NCBI RefSeq assembly: GCF_030936135.1 | Contig: NC_082597.1 | Coordinates: forward strand, 74,630,495 to 74,694,494 | Source: Gavia stellata | Taxonomy: Eukaryota > Chordata > Aves > Gaviiformes > Gaviidae | Direction of reading: 5' to 3' | Length of the DNA stretch: 64,000 bases | Shown: positions 12,970-24,432 of the stretch, piece by piece | Layout: the number at the start of each line of letters is the position of its first letter | Position numbering within the stretch: the first letter of the stretch is position 1 | Notes under the pieces: model-generated | Seen by the model: only the letters and a program-made list of their open reading frames with translations | What the model was told of the DNA's origin: nothing | Databases searched by the model: none | Translations under genes and position numbers: made by a program

Positions 12970-13720
12970 CACCAAGAAAAGCAAAGAACTGCACTCGGGC
13001 ATGGAGTCACTAATTATCACTCAGGAAAGAGCTTGGCGTCACTGCAGATAGTGCCATAGGAACGTCGAGCCCATGCTTCACGACGATCGAAAAGGCAGAT
13101 AGGACACTGGGAAACGTGAGGGAAGGAAGAGTGAACAGAACAGAAAGCAGAATCGCACACTGTGCCTGCATCTGCTTCAAGTCCCTGTCATTCCTCTCAA
13201 AAATGATACAAGGGATATAGAAACAACAGGGCAACAGCCACAATCACAGTTACAGAGCATCATCTGTGCAGGGAGCGGAGAGTTACCCTGGGACTCTCCC
13301 GCCTGGAGAAGAGAGAACTTGGTCTTCAAAGTGCTGGTAGCTGCAGCGAAGGGTGGGAGGGGAAGATTTGTGGCTGCTTCTCAGCATCGAAGACATAAGG
13401 ACATGAAGTGTATTATCTTGCAACAGAACCGGAATGAGCGGAGGAAGCACTTTTCCATGTGGCACATAATTAAGCTCAAGTACAGATAACTCTGAAAGCC
13501 AAAAGTATAAATTGGTTTAAAATGTAATTTGACAAATTCATGAAGGAAAATCTATCAAGGGCTGTTGAACACAAAGCCACAGATCTCCAGTTCAGAAAGT
13601 CCCTAAGAAACAAGGGAGGGGAAAGTTTTATGACACATTAGACCCCTTCCTGCACTCCTTTTTTAAACTTCCACAGGAGGCAGAAAGCGTCGTCTGGTCT
13701 GACACTGTACTGCTATCCCA
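12970..13720 (+). mobile_element. Ancient, eroded CR1/L3-type LINE relic
   Basis: The translation from 13019 reads LRKELGVTADS, then TIEKADRTLGNVREG. After a gap, 13287-13322 reads about VTLGLSRLEKRELG. These line up with the CR1/L3 signatures DLGV-VD, KKANRMLG and [13 protein letters not shown], in the right order and spacing. Further on, GGAGGAAGCACTTTT and AAATTCATGAAGGAAAATCT resemble the element's 3' end. Many stops and indels break the frame. It is much older than the copy at 2452-3665. The family assignment comes from memory of the consensus and the edges are approximate. Confidence 0.65.
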
Positions 13721-15339
13721 GTGTCCCTAAATTAGCCTGCCCAGGTTGCCGTTGCTGGACTGTCCTAAGACCTAACTGTGTGGCTGGCTGTACCCTGCGG
13801 GACCCGCTGGGGAAAACTTGGTATCTCCTACTTGCAATGCACTCCCAGAACTATCTCTCCCCACTGCTTTTTAGGATACACTCTGTGTCTTTTGTATCTC
13901 AGCTATACAAAGATTTTTATAAGTATTTCATGAGGAAGGTTGATCATACTGTTACAGGGAATAGCAAACAAGAAATTACTGTGAGAAAAAGAGGTGCTTT
14001 GCAATAAAAACAAATTAAAATCCCTATTGAAAACTCTGACTCATGGTCTGAAGTAACACAAGGGAAAACACAGGAAAAATCATGTCTATCAAGCCCATAA
14101 AAGTAGTTACACGAAGTTCAAGAATAAAGGCTACCGGGAACGTGTCTGTCAGAGCAAAGGAATTGGGGAGATTGACTGAACAACGCTGAGTGAGTTGCAC
14201 TTCTTAGGACCTGAGTCCAAAGAAAAGGTGTCAGAGCAGAGCTGATGGTTACATAGAATGAATACACCCAAGAGAATTCCAGTGGTTTTATATGTCTTCA
14301 GAAACAAATCGTAGTTGTTCTGATATTCTCCTAATCAGTTGTTTCATTATAGTGTGTCCAGCTGATCTGTAACGTGACATCCTGAGACAGATCGGGGTAT
14401 TCAGTACTTGCCTTCCTTGGCACAGTGTCTCCATGACAGTCGTTCAGGAGCCCAGTGCCTCCGTTTTCTTTGTGGGATTTACCTGCTTGTCATGCACCAG
14501 GTGGCTTGGTCACAGGAAAGTATTCATCATGTTGTGGGAGATGTGGTCCTCTAGGGAGCCTTGCTCATAGAACAGAAGAGAGCCCAAATGTCTCGAAAAA
14601 ACAATGTGCTGAAAGAGACGTAGTTTAGTGTTCTATTGCAGGATGAAAAATTAAATGTTCTTTGTAATGTTATGCATTAACTGTTTCCACTTGGATCAAA
14701 CCATCTAAAACCATATTTTCATTTTTTCCCGATCTCTTTTGTAGTATTAATATTTTCCTAGTTTTTTAAGTTTGTATTTTGCTTCAGAAAATTTGCTATA
14801 AATTTTAATAATCAGACTTAGGGAGTTAATTATTAATTCCACAGTCTGAATACATAGATTTTTGCCATAGATGTCTAAAGGACTTTAAAAAAAAAAATGA
14901 CCCCACTCTGAAGCAATCTAGCACAGAGCTTGATAGCTCAGAGGAAGAATAAAATCTATTACAAAGCATAGTAACTGAAGAGGAGGGGCTACACATTTGA
15001 TGTCTGTGTCATGAGCAAATCAACTATCAATATTGTAACACCGGTCAAAAAGTCACTGTGGCGGCTGCAGTCAAACTCACAGAGGAAATGGACTTATCAA
15101 AAAAAGCATATGTGACAACATCGATTAGTGAACACCTAGCACAAGCTACTATGGAAAGACATCAGACCATTATATTTCTGGTTGTGTTGCGTACAACTTT
15201 CAACCACAACGGCTAAGATGCAAAGGAATAATTGGGAAGGGATCTTGCTGTACAGCTTGCTATACATACATAAACTCAGCCTGCCCTGGAGTCTTCCAGT
15301 TAAAATAGATGTGGATGATAAGTAAGAAATGTGAGTAAT
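13721..15339. other. Intergenic, AT-rich
   Basis: No gene, RNA or identifiable repeat was seen between the ancient CR1 relic and the probable LTR. Confidence 0.6.
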
Positions 15340-15740
15340 TGTATTGGATTTGCATGGCAAGGTTTTGGTAGCGGGGGGAGCTACAGGGGAGGCTTCTGTG
15401 AGAAGCTGCTAGAAGTTTCCCCTATGTCCAATAGAGCCAATGCCAGCCGGCTCCAAGACAGACCCACCACTGGCCAAGGCCAAGGCCAACCCATCAGCGA
15501 CGGTGCTGGCGCCTCTGTGATAACATATTTAAGAAGGGGGAAATAAAAAAACCTGTGCAACACCAGAGCAGCCAGAAGAGAGGAGTGAGAATATGTGAGA
15601 GAAACAACTCTGCAGACACCAAGGTCAGTGAAGAGGGAGAGGGAGGAGGTGCTCCAGGTACCATGGTGAGGCAGGCTGTCCCCCTGCAGCCCATGGGGGT
15701 CCTGGGGGAGCAGATACCCACCTGCAGCCTGTGAAGGATC
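15340..15740 (+). mobile_element. Probable solo LTR of an avian endogenous retrovirus
   Basis: The block starts TGTATTGGATTTGCATGGCA and is far richer in GC than its surroundings. It carries promoter-like signals in LTR order: paired CCAAT-type boxes (about 15427-15440), a TATA-like TATTTAAG (15526-15533) and AATAAA (15542-15547). The sequence (TTTTGGTAGCGGGGGGAGC, AGAAGTTTCCCCTATGTCC) resembles, from memory, a dispersed LTR seen in many bird genomes. No gag, pol or env sequence lies beside it, so a solo LTR is likely. The 3' boundary is a guess, and I could not identify a target-site duplication. Confidence 0.5.
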
Positions 15741-17861
15741 CGGATCGGGTACTCTCTCTTACACCTGGCGAGTATTGCTGGAACCAGGTGAGGCCAGCAC
15801 ACTGTTAGTAATGCAGCACACAACACACCGTGCCCAAACCGAAAAGCCCCAGTTGTTGCATGCAGCCCTCGGTGTATGCAAGCGCACTCTTTCTGAAATG
15901 AGCTGCTACACCCACCCAGTTCTCCACACGTATTCATGTCTCGCACAATCGCAGGGTCCTGTATACAGGCGTAGTCAACATTTCAGATTGATGAAACTGA
16001 AAATGTCCTCTGATTTGTAAGTCCTCTCTTCTGCGTCCATCTGAAAACACTGATGCTGCTTTTAAACTGCCCAGAGACCTTAGGGAGCATCTGGCAGGGT
16101 TTCTGTTTAGAATTAATTTTATATTACTACTTCACACTTTTTTGCTCTCCTAGGACAGGCTCAACAGGCTTAAAGGGAGCAGAAGTACTGTTTCTAAAAA
16201 TACAACTGATAGATAACAGTGGCCACCACAGGCTGCCTGTTGGGTCTTCCCTGATGGAGTAATGAACTGAATGGTATTATGGCCACCCGTGACGGCCTCG
16301 CTATAGAACAGCATCCTCTTTAGATGCTTTTCCCAAGTAAAAGAAGAAAATGGTATCTACGTGCTCATGTTATAGTGAGGATAAAGCACAAACTGCGTAA
16401 TGTACATGAGTTTCATATGTGTAATGCTTCCAGATGTTGATGTCGTCTTGCTGGTAGCACTTCATTTGCTATATATTTCTTCAGTATCTATTGTTACCTG
16501 AGTGGCTTGTTTTGTTTAGGTTAGATTTTTTTTTAATTCTCTTTCACTCTTTACTTTTTTTTTTAATTTATGTTAAGCATTGCTTTATGGGACACAAATT
16601 AAGCACGAAATACTGAGAGGTATCTTTCTATCTATTTCTGCATCGTGTAGCTTGAAAAGCAGAGCTCGTGTCCTCTTTAAGATGTAGCGGTTACCTGTTA
16701 AAAAAACTCCAAGATCTGGAGAATTCTGGGTACAAACTCCATTTAATCAAAGGAATGAAAAACTCTCAGTCAACATTTTATAGAACCTGACTACAAGCTA
16801 GAAAAATCTTACCAGATCTTCCAAACAGGACAAAAAATATCTACCAGAAGAATAAAAAATAACCAGAGATGAGTTGTGAAGATTTTACAGAGGCCAATCA
16901 TCTTATTTGCATAACTGCCATACTATACATATTATAGTATACATATACCACTTTTTCCATACATCCATACTATATATTTTCCCACATACTTACCTCACAT
17001 GAACATTTTATCAAAATATTTTTCACCTTTGCCTTTTTTATAATTTGTACCAAGAGTATATTTCTGTTCTGTAAAGCAATCAAAGAAAGAAATATTATCG
17101 TGTATTTATAAACTGTGCTGAGTTTGTCAGTAAGCTCATGTGTACTGCTACCAGCCCTAAGATGTATCTTAAAGACAAAGGGCCAAGAATTGAGGCACCT
17201 ATCTCAACCTGAATCAAAATCTAACCACTTCTCCTGTCCTATCAGTGTTCTTTACTGTCCGAGTACTGTAAGCAAAGCATCTTCCTTATGCATCACTAAC
17301 ATTAAAGGTTCTTCAAGCAAGATGAGGTTCTCTGCTAAAAATGTGCTTTATTGAATTTGCACGGGAGAAATAGAATAAAGTTTAGTAAAATCCTCTTCCT
17401 GATGCAAAAGAGCATCTAGGTCAGACATTGCTACTATTTTTCTGCAGTGTTAATGACAGAAAAAGCAATAAATTTTTGTCACTTGGAATATGACTCAGAA
17501 CAAGAGACAGAAGATCTACTGATTAGGAAAGGGGTTTTTTGTTCGCTTAATTAAGTAGTTACTTAACGAAGTAAAATGGCACTTTAAATCTAAATATCTG
17601 AGCCTGCAAAGAGTTTAGGAACACTGTAAGTGTTTGTATTTTGAAAGTAGCCTGGGTTAAGATAATTTCTCCTTAAGAGGTGACATCTCGGTTTTACAGA
17701 TGGAGAAAGGACTTTGAGTTCTAGTGAGATTAGTCATTGCCAGTAACACCACCACTGTACAGTAAGGAAAGTATATTTTGGGGTATAATGTTACTTCCTG
17801 CTACATGGGGACTACAGTTGCATAGAAGCGGTAAAAGATTTTTTTTTTTAATGAAAGATGT
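15741..17861. other. Intergenic, AT-rich
   Basis: No gene was recognised. The start may still belong to the LTR-like element. A MIR-like scrap lies at 17685. Confidence 0.6.
17685..17755 (-). repeat. MIR-like SINE scrap
   Basis: CATCTCGGTTTTACAGATGG followed by AGAAAGGACTTTGAG and AGATTAGTCATTGCCAGTAA resembles reverse-strand MIR (TTTTACAGATGAGGAAACTG). It is a short fragment. Confidence 0.4.
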
Positions 17862-17944
17862 TCACAGAATCACAGAATCACTAAGGTTGGAAAAGACCTG
17901 TAAGATCATCAAGTCCAACCACCAACCAACAAACACCACTATGC
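17862..17944 (-). mobile_element. CR1 3' tail
   Basis: Read on the minus strand, it ends GACTTGATGATCTTACAGG, TCTTTTCCAACCTTAG, then two TTCTGTGA octamers. This is the usual 3' tail of a bird CR1 copy, here only about 80 bp long. Confidence 0.88.
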
Positions 17945-18779
17945 TGTGGACAGAGAAGACAATCTTGTTTCAACATTTTTTCTTAAATTTTCTTTTTGTA
18001 CAAAATCTCAAACCATAAAGGTTTGGACATGTACAAAATGAAACATTGAAGCTGAAAATAGCATGTGTATTTTTTTAGCCAACTATTTCACCAGCTTGGA
18101 TACTTAATGGCTATTATTAAAAAGTTTTAAAGTTCAGCTGTACTTTGGAAAGAAATTGCTTTTTTTAAAAAAAACATTTTCTTAAGAAAATATTTTTTGT
18201 TAAGAAAACCAAAACAGTATCAGGTTTAAGTCTTCGTGCATGATACAGAATTGAAAACAGACATTTCCCCTAGGAATGTCCATTTCATCAATTTTTCCAT
18301 TTTGACCAGGCAGTTGTTTTTCTACACACAAGGTGGGGGAGGAGTTTTATGACCATTTTTCTATTAGCTCTATTTTAATTTCTTACTCTTTATGTTATGC
18401 CCACCTCGGGCTGGGGTTACAGCACTCCTAGCTGCCCACACCCCATTGGGTTTAGGCACCTGCCTGCTAGTTGCTGGGAACAAAAAGTCTTCACTTGAAG
18501 CTTATTTGACTCACTGGTTTTAAAGCGAGCTCTCTTCCACCACAGCTCAATAAAAGCAATTGCTTCCTTCACACATTTATTAGCAAGCAGTTGCCTTCAG
18601 CTCTTCTGCACAAGTGAAATATTCAGCCTCTTCCTAACACCGCTCAGTCATTTAAAATACCATTTACTCCTGAAAGGCAGGTACTGGGCCGCCTCTCCTC
18701 TCCTCAACATTCTTTTCCACAGTGGTGGGGCCTTATGTGGAAAGTCAGCTATTCCGCAAGAGGCTTAATGTGATTTTTC

Positions 18780-18990
18780 CAGCCATCCCTTGCAATGTTG
18801 CATAGCGGTAGGAAAAGAGGCGGCTGGGGCTCCTTGGGCGCCGACTGTGCTGGGGAGGCTGTGGCGTGGCTGCCGGCCAGCGCCAGCTGCACGGGGACGG
18901 GTGCGGATTCGGATGCCGCCATCCTACGCGGACTGAACAATGGGATTATTCGCTTGTGCATGGGCACATATTCAGCCATGCTGCAGCGGG
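18780..18990. other. Small CpG islet in AT-rich DNA, unidentified
   Basis: The block holds CTTGGGCGCCGACTG, GGCTGCCGGCCAGCGCC and GGATGCCGCCATCCTACGCG within about 200 bp, surrounded by AT-rich sequence. GCCGCCATC is a YY1-type motif. There is no recognised coding sequence or repeat. Confidence 0.5.
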
Positions 18991-21974
18991 GACAGGAGGA
19001 GGGGAGCAAAAGAGAAAAGATGGGGGGAAAGAGAGGTTGAAATAAAGAAACTATCCGTAAGCCAAAACTGCAGGAAAAGGCAGGATTGTGCCTGGCGGTC
19101 TATTTTTAAATTGGCTGACAAGAATCTGATGTGTTGTTTGGGTAAGCTTACTGTACTGGCTTATAAGCAGAGCCAGTCGTGGGATGGGGAGAACAGTGCA
19201 AATCCTCATTTTTTGCTTCCGCTCATCTATCCTGCTCAGACTCCCAACCAGCAGCGATGGTCTCCAGCTGCCGCAAGGATCCTGGAGCACTGGGCCTGAA
19301 ATGACAGGTATTGGAGCTTCAGCTGGTATAAAGCCTGCCAATCCCCAGCAATTTTCCTGCAGCTTGGTGGCTGAACACAAGCCGAAGACCTGGCCCCTCA
19401 TTATAAAAATTATTGTGCTCTGTTAGTTCTAAGGGGAGGGAAGACATCCAAAGAGGAGGGAGGGCTGCAAGGGAATGTCAGGCGAGCCAGGCTGCCTAAC
19501 GTCATCTGGAGTCTTGCCACAAGCTCCCCATTGTGCCAGAATATGTCTTTTAATTCGTACTCCTTCGTGGACTGAGCTTTGCCAAACCACCTACCTTTTG
19601 TGCCTCGCTTTACCAATATATGAACCGCAAAATGATGAACGCTATCCAACTTCCAAGTCAAGGGAAGCCCATAGCTTTTAGCATCCCTATTGATTTGGAA
19701 GACTTCATTTGTTTCTTTGACACGCACACAGATATTTAGATAGGTGAAATACTTTGAGATGTCAATGACACTTCAGTATTTCTGTATCCTGCCCCTGATG
19801 GGTGTGCAGTGGACCGGCCATAGCTATACACCTTGTAGATGAACCGAGAGACGGCATCATCTTGGTTCTAGCTATGGCTATTTACTATGCAGAGGCTTTA
19901 CTTGGAATGTTTAGATACTTTACAAAATAAGCCTTAGTAGTTCCCAGGAACATTGTCAGCTTAGATAAATGAGTATCATCTCCACTCCTTTCCACAGGAT
20001 TTTCACTGAAAACAAGATCCCTTTTCCTGACCTGAGAAACGTGGGGTGAATCACAATGGGAATTTCTGCCAGGGATGGCTTTGGCCCACAATTTCACTAC
20101 CCATGTCCTACTCAGAAAGTACCGTCTATTTTGGAAGCCCATAAAAATGAAAGACCTTCAACCTTTTTGGAACATTTCTACCAGTTTCATTCAGACCAGC
20201 TTCATTTTGCTATGCCCAAAATGGAGATACACTGTGGAAGAGCTGACAGATGGACGGAAGAGGAGGGTAGTACACAACTTTACCATGGCCCTGGCCACAC
20301 AAGCACCTTCCCAGAAGCCTGAGGGCTCCACCTTTGCTTACATAAGCACACCTGATGGTCAGGTTCACTACAGATCTCTCCCCTGCTTTCATCGTAAGTC
20401 TCAAATTAATTATTTAGCTGCAAAGGAAAATACTAGCACTTTCTTATATTTTTCTTCATATATGACATTTTTTTCTGTTAGGTTTTTTTTCCTTTTTCTT
20501 GGTGCCTTCATCTTTCATTTCTTTACTGTTATTCTTTCTGCTCACAACCCTATTTCAAACTCCATTTCCCAGCCATTCAATTTATTACCTCTTTCTTCTT
20601 CTCTTCCACTCCAGCCATGGGCAACTTGGAAAAGTCATTCTTGGACAAATCATTCTCTTATTGCCCAGCTACCCATCAGGGCAAAGGTCTGCAACAGGCC
20701 AGGCTCCATCTTCTTGCCCCACTCAGCTGGGTAGCAGCATGGATGTCTGCCCTTGCCACTCTGCAGTGTTTTGTATTTCAGTAGCCAGAAAGCTGCTGCA
20801 GCACAGCAGCCACTGCCAGGACTTACAACCCAAGCTGACTACAGGCTGCTGCCCAAAAGCATAGCCCTGGTCCTGTCCCCCACACCGTGCCCTTCCTGCA
20901 TGTTGGGTCCCCATGGCCACACCATAAGCTGGCTCAAGAAAATGCCCTGGCTGAAAATTAAATGCTCCCGAAAGTTGAGTCTGGGGCTTTTGGGGGTCAG
21001 GCTGTCCGACCCTGCCTCCTTCTTCAGGCACCTGGCTGCATGCTTGGGGCTGCACTGAGCCTGGGGGGGGCTACCCCCTTTTCTCTGCAAACAGCTTTTT
21101 GCTGATGGGCTCCTGTTGGTGGGGAAATTGTGGGCGGCGCAGCTCTAGCCTTTGCTGCACGTTTTTGATACATTTGCTAGGAGATTTGGAAAAGAGCTCC
21201 CCAGTCTTATTGCTATGCTTTATTGAAATGGCTCAAATTTTGCAACACTTGGTCTGTAGTACTAATAAGTGAGGGCCCAGCTCCAACATCTTAAACCATG
21301 ACCCTCCCAGACCAGGAACTGTAAGACAGCTTGCATAGCTAAAACTCAAAAAAACCCCAAAAAGCCCTTTAAAATTTATATTTTTCCATTTAGAAAGCGA
21401 CAAGATGAGTTCACTTTAATAGGTGGAGCAATGATACTACCATTACAATTAAAAGAGTTACTGCTTATCATTCGTAGAGTGGACGTTCAATGGATCCAGA
21501 ATGCAAACTCACCTTGCAGATAATTCAGAGCTATGGAGAGGGCCTGAAATGGTTTCCAAATCAGAACAAAATTTTGTGACTTAAAAATCAGCAATGGATT
21601 AAAAATTGCCTCCAAGTTGATTTAGAACAACCAACATATTTCCAATAATTCATTTGGATAATGTTTATCCATCTCATTTGAGCTTCTCTTATGTTAAATA
21701 TGATGTGTTAGCTGGTATATTTAATATGAAGCATGTTAAAGATATTTTAATATAGAAAGAAAATGAAATGAAAACAAGATGAAGTCAAAACAATTGTATC
21801 TTATATCAAAACAAAATGTTTTGATATTATTAAAATAAATCAAGAAAGTAAAAATGAAATGTTTTGACTTTTTCTTGTTAAAAATATTTGTCAGAATTGA
21901 CACATTCTTGCAAAACATTTGGATTTTGACAAACAGAATTCTTTTTTACAGAAGAATTGTTTCAGTGAGCTCTA
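18991..21974. other. Intergenic
   Basis: A 219-codon open frame starts at 20075 but shows no domain and overlaps a pyrimidine-rich tract, so I do not call it a gene. A 10-bp inverted pair, GCCATAGCTA and TAGCTATGGC, flanks about 50 bp near 19817-19880. Nothing else was recognised. Confidence 0.6.
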
Positions 21975-22810
21975 ATTAAAAACTGGCTAACTCACAGATC
22001 TCAAAAAAATTGTTGTCAGTGGTGAATTATTACTGTGCATCAGATATATGGTGAAAGGGATCAGTTCACAGCCCAGTGCAATTTAGTATTACCATCTGTG
22101 ATCCTGAAATGAATCTAAAAATACTTTTGACAAATTTTGAGGTAATAAGGAGTTCGGCAGAGTGGCCAGGGCCATCGTAGTGTGATGGGGATCACCTTGG
22201 GAGACTGGTGACTCAAACGTCACGCGTTTCAAATCAGGAAAATCTAGACCTTGCCCCCACAAACAAAGATGCCGACTCTGCTGCCTGACGGCAACTCTGC
22301 CTTGGCAGGAAGGGAACGACAAGTTTTAATCAATAAATAGCTAAGCAGTAAATGAAAGCAGGGGAGAAACAAGTAGGATACTAAGAGGGGACCAATAGCG
22401 GAATATGGTGTCCCGCTCTGGTATCAGCAGAGTAAAACTGTAAGCATGGAAAAGTGCGATGGGGAAAGTATTTATAAGCCAAGCTAGTGCACTTCATTCA
22501 GTTTTGCCTGTCAGAAAGAAGACTGAAAGGTGACGGGGGGGGGAATGGGGTTAAAATGTGACTCTTTTTTTTTAAGCAGAGAGTTGTAAAAAGGAATTTG
22601 AGGCAAACAAATTCAGAGGAAAAATGAAGCAACTGGTTTTACTGGTGAGTCTGACTGACCATAAGAACCTGGTACCTGTCAAAGCAGCGAACTCACCATT
22701 TTAGCCTCTCTTTAAATCAAGATTGGCTTGTTTACTGAAGGCACAAATTATTTTGGCTCAGCCTAGCAGCAGGAGGAAAAAATTTATATGACCTGAATCA
22801 CAGAAAAGAT
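21975..22810 (+). mobile_element. Ancient, eroded CR1-type LINE relic
   Basis: AAAACTGGCTAACTCACAGA followed by TCTCAAAAAAATTGTTGTCA corresponds to the CR1 ORF2 segment NWLTDRSQKIIV. Later landmarks are in the expected order: AGGGATCAGTTCACAG (the GSVLGP region), AAATTTTGAGGTAATAAGG (the active-site region), GGTGTCCCGCTCTGGTATC (CVQFWC) and AGAAGACTGAAAGGTGAC (KRRLRGD). The last is AAATCAAGATTGGCTTG (LKSRLD), near the ORF2 C-terminus. Frameshifts and stops are everywhere. The family assignment rests on memory of amniote CR1 consensus sequences, and the edges are approximate. Confidence 0.7.
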
Positions 22811-23407
22811 CAGAGTAAGTATTCTATTAAAATCCACTACATTTAAAATCCATGTGAATCTACACATTAATTATTTGCATATGGTAGATAATCTGAAAAT
22901 AGCCAGGAAATTGTCAGTGAATCTTAAATTAGGCTGAAAATCATGAATTTATCATCAACGTTGTCAACAGTTGTTGGAGGTGGATGCTCAGATTTAAAAT
23001 ATTGTCCTGGACATAATTTCAGAAAAGCTTTTCCAATTTTCAAAATTTTGGTACTAACTCTAACAAGACTGAGTTTTTAATCTTCATTTTAGGGGGAGGA
23101 AGAAGAGAGCCGATCTAGAATCACTGCCCTGATGGCAGGGAGACTCACGCAGATGCAAGAGCGATACCTGCTTTCCTTCCCGATTCAAAGCTTCATCAGT
23201 GCCTCATACATTGCCCAAGATCTCAGGAAGTTTTCAGCAAACAGAATATGATTGTAGAAACATTTCAACCTCAGTAAGCACCATTTTCTCAGGAAAAAAG
23301 AGATGTATTTTGAAAAGCTTGATCAATTTATTATCTGTTTAATTCTTGTTCATGCTACAAAACTCATTGTGTGAAGCTAGGTTTGTAATTTATATTTCTA
23401 ACATGTT

Positions 23408-23470
23408 CTTCTCCACTTGTAAAATGGGAATATGACCTTCTTCTACCTTTATTTCTATTGTAAGGTCTTT
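23408..23470 (+). repeat. MIR-like SINE scrap
   Basis: CTCCACTTGTAAAATGGGAA followed by a diverged tract matches the CATCTGTAAAATGGGGATAA part of MIR. The edges are uncertain. Confidence 0.38.
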
Positions 23471-24369
23471 GGACAGAATATTGTCTCTTTCCTTGTGTGT
23501 GTATATTTACACACAAAGTAAAAAGCAAAACAGCTTTGGGTGTCTAAGCTCATTTGTAGCATAGATAATGTTCGTTCTTCTACTGCTCTATTTAAAAAAC
23601 ATGGTCAACAGTTAGGAGGTGCAACTCAGAGATATTATCCGCCATCCATGACTGGAATATTATATATTTAAATAAAATCTTGAATTATTTGAAGGAATGG
23701 AATTATTTTATGTCATGTGTTTCTTTGCAGAACAATATGACAGTAAGATAACATTTTGCAATTTCAGATCATTTCCCATGGCAAGGAAATTATATTTGCC
23801 AGCCAGCTGGGTTTTTGCTCCATTTAATGTACACATGATAGGTACTGGTTAGGACTGATGTTTTTAGTAGAACATTGTTCACAACTGAGTCTAACAACTG
23901 ATACAATCATAGAAAATCATGTATCAGCTTCTGGTATTTTCCAGTCTCAAAATCTAATCATGTTTCTCAGTTTTAGAAGTCTTCATTTTGCTTCTAGAGT
24001 AGGATGGCTTTTAATGAATTTATTTAATTACATGCTATTGTAACACACATTATACAATATATAGAATGTAATGCATAGTAATAGACATAGTGTAGCATAC
24101 AGAATAATATATATTCTATTATATATATTAATATGTTTAATAATATTTTATCTACTTATAGCTATATTAAGTTTACAACGGTGATATTAATTTTGTTATA
24201 CAGAATTACATATGAAGAAAAGGATTTGCTCATTTTGATTGTGACAGTAGTAGCTGTTTGTGTCTCTGACACAGGGGAGTCCTGCCATTCTTTATCAGTA
24301 TCTAGGACAAATCTAGGACTTTGGCAATCTAAATACGCAAAATACGGCAGGGAAAGAAATAGAGAAAAC

Positions 24370-24432
24370 AAGATTGGCCCAAGTCAGGTTAGTTAACAGG
24401 TTAGTAGCAGAGCAAGGTATTAAACTGAACCG
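24370..24432 (-). repeat. MIR-like SINE scrap
   Basis: TTGGCCCAAGTCAGGTTAGT, then AGTAGCAGAGCAAGGTATTA, follows the reverse-strand MIR order (CTTGCCCAAGGTCAC ... AGTGGCAGAGC). It is weak but in the right order. Confidence 0.33.

Noticed and set aside
15494..15946. 150-codon open frame on the minus strand
   Set aside because: It runs antisense through the probable LTR and shows no protein family signature.
19817..19880. Possible microRNA-like hairpin with 10-bp arms
   Set aside because: Only the outer 10 bp pair cleanly. The inner arms need a large one-sided bulge, so it does not look like a precursor hairpin.
20075..20734. 219-codon open frame on the plus strand
   Set aside because: It has no recognisable domain and shares its span with another open frame. 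Part of it is a pyrimidine-rich tract that avoids stops by composition, and no exon structure or homology was seen.
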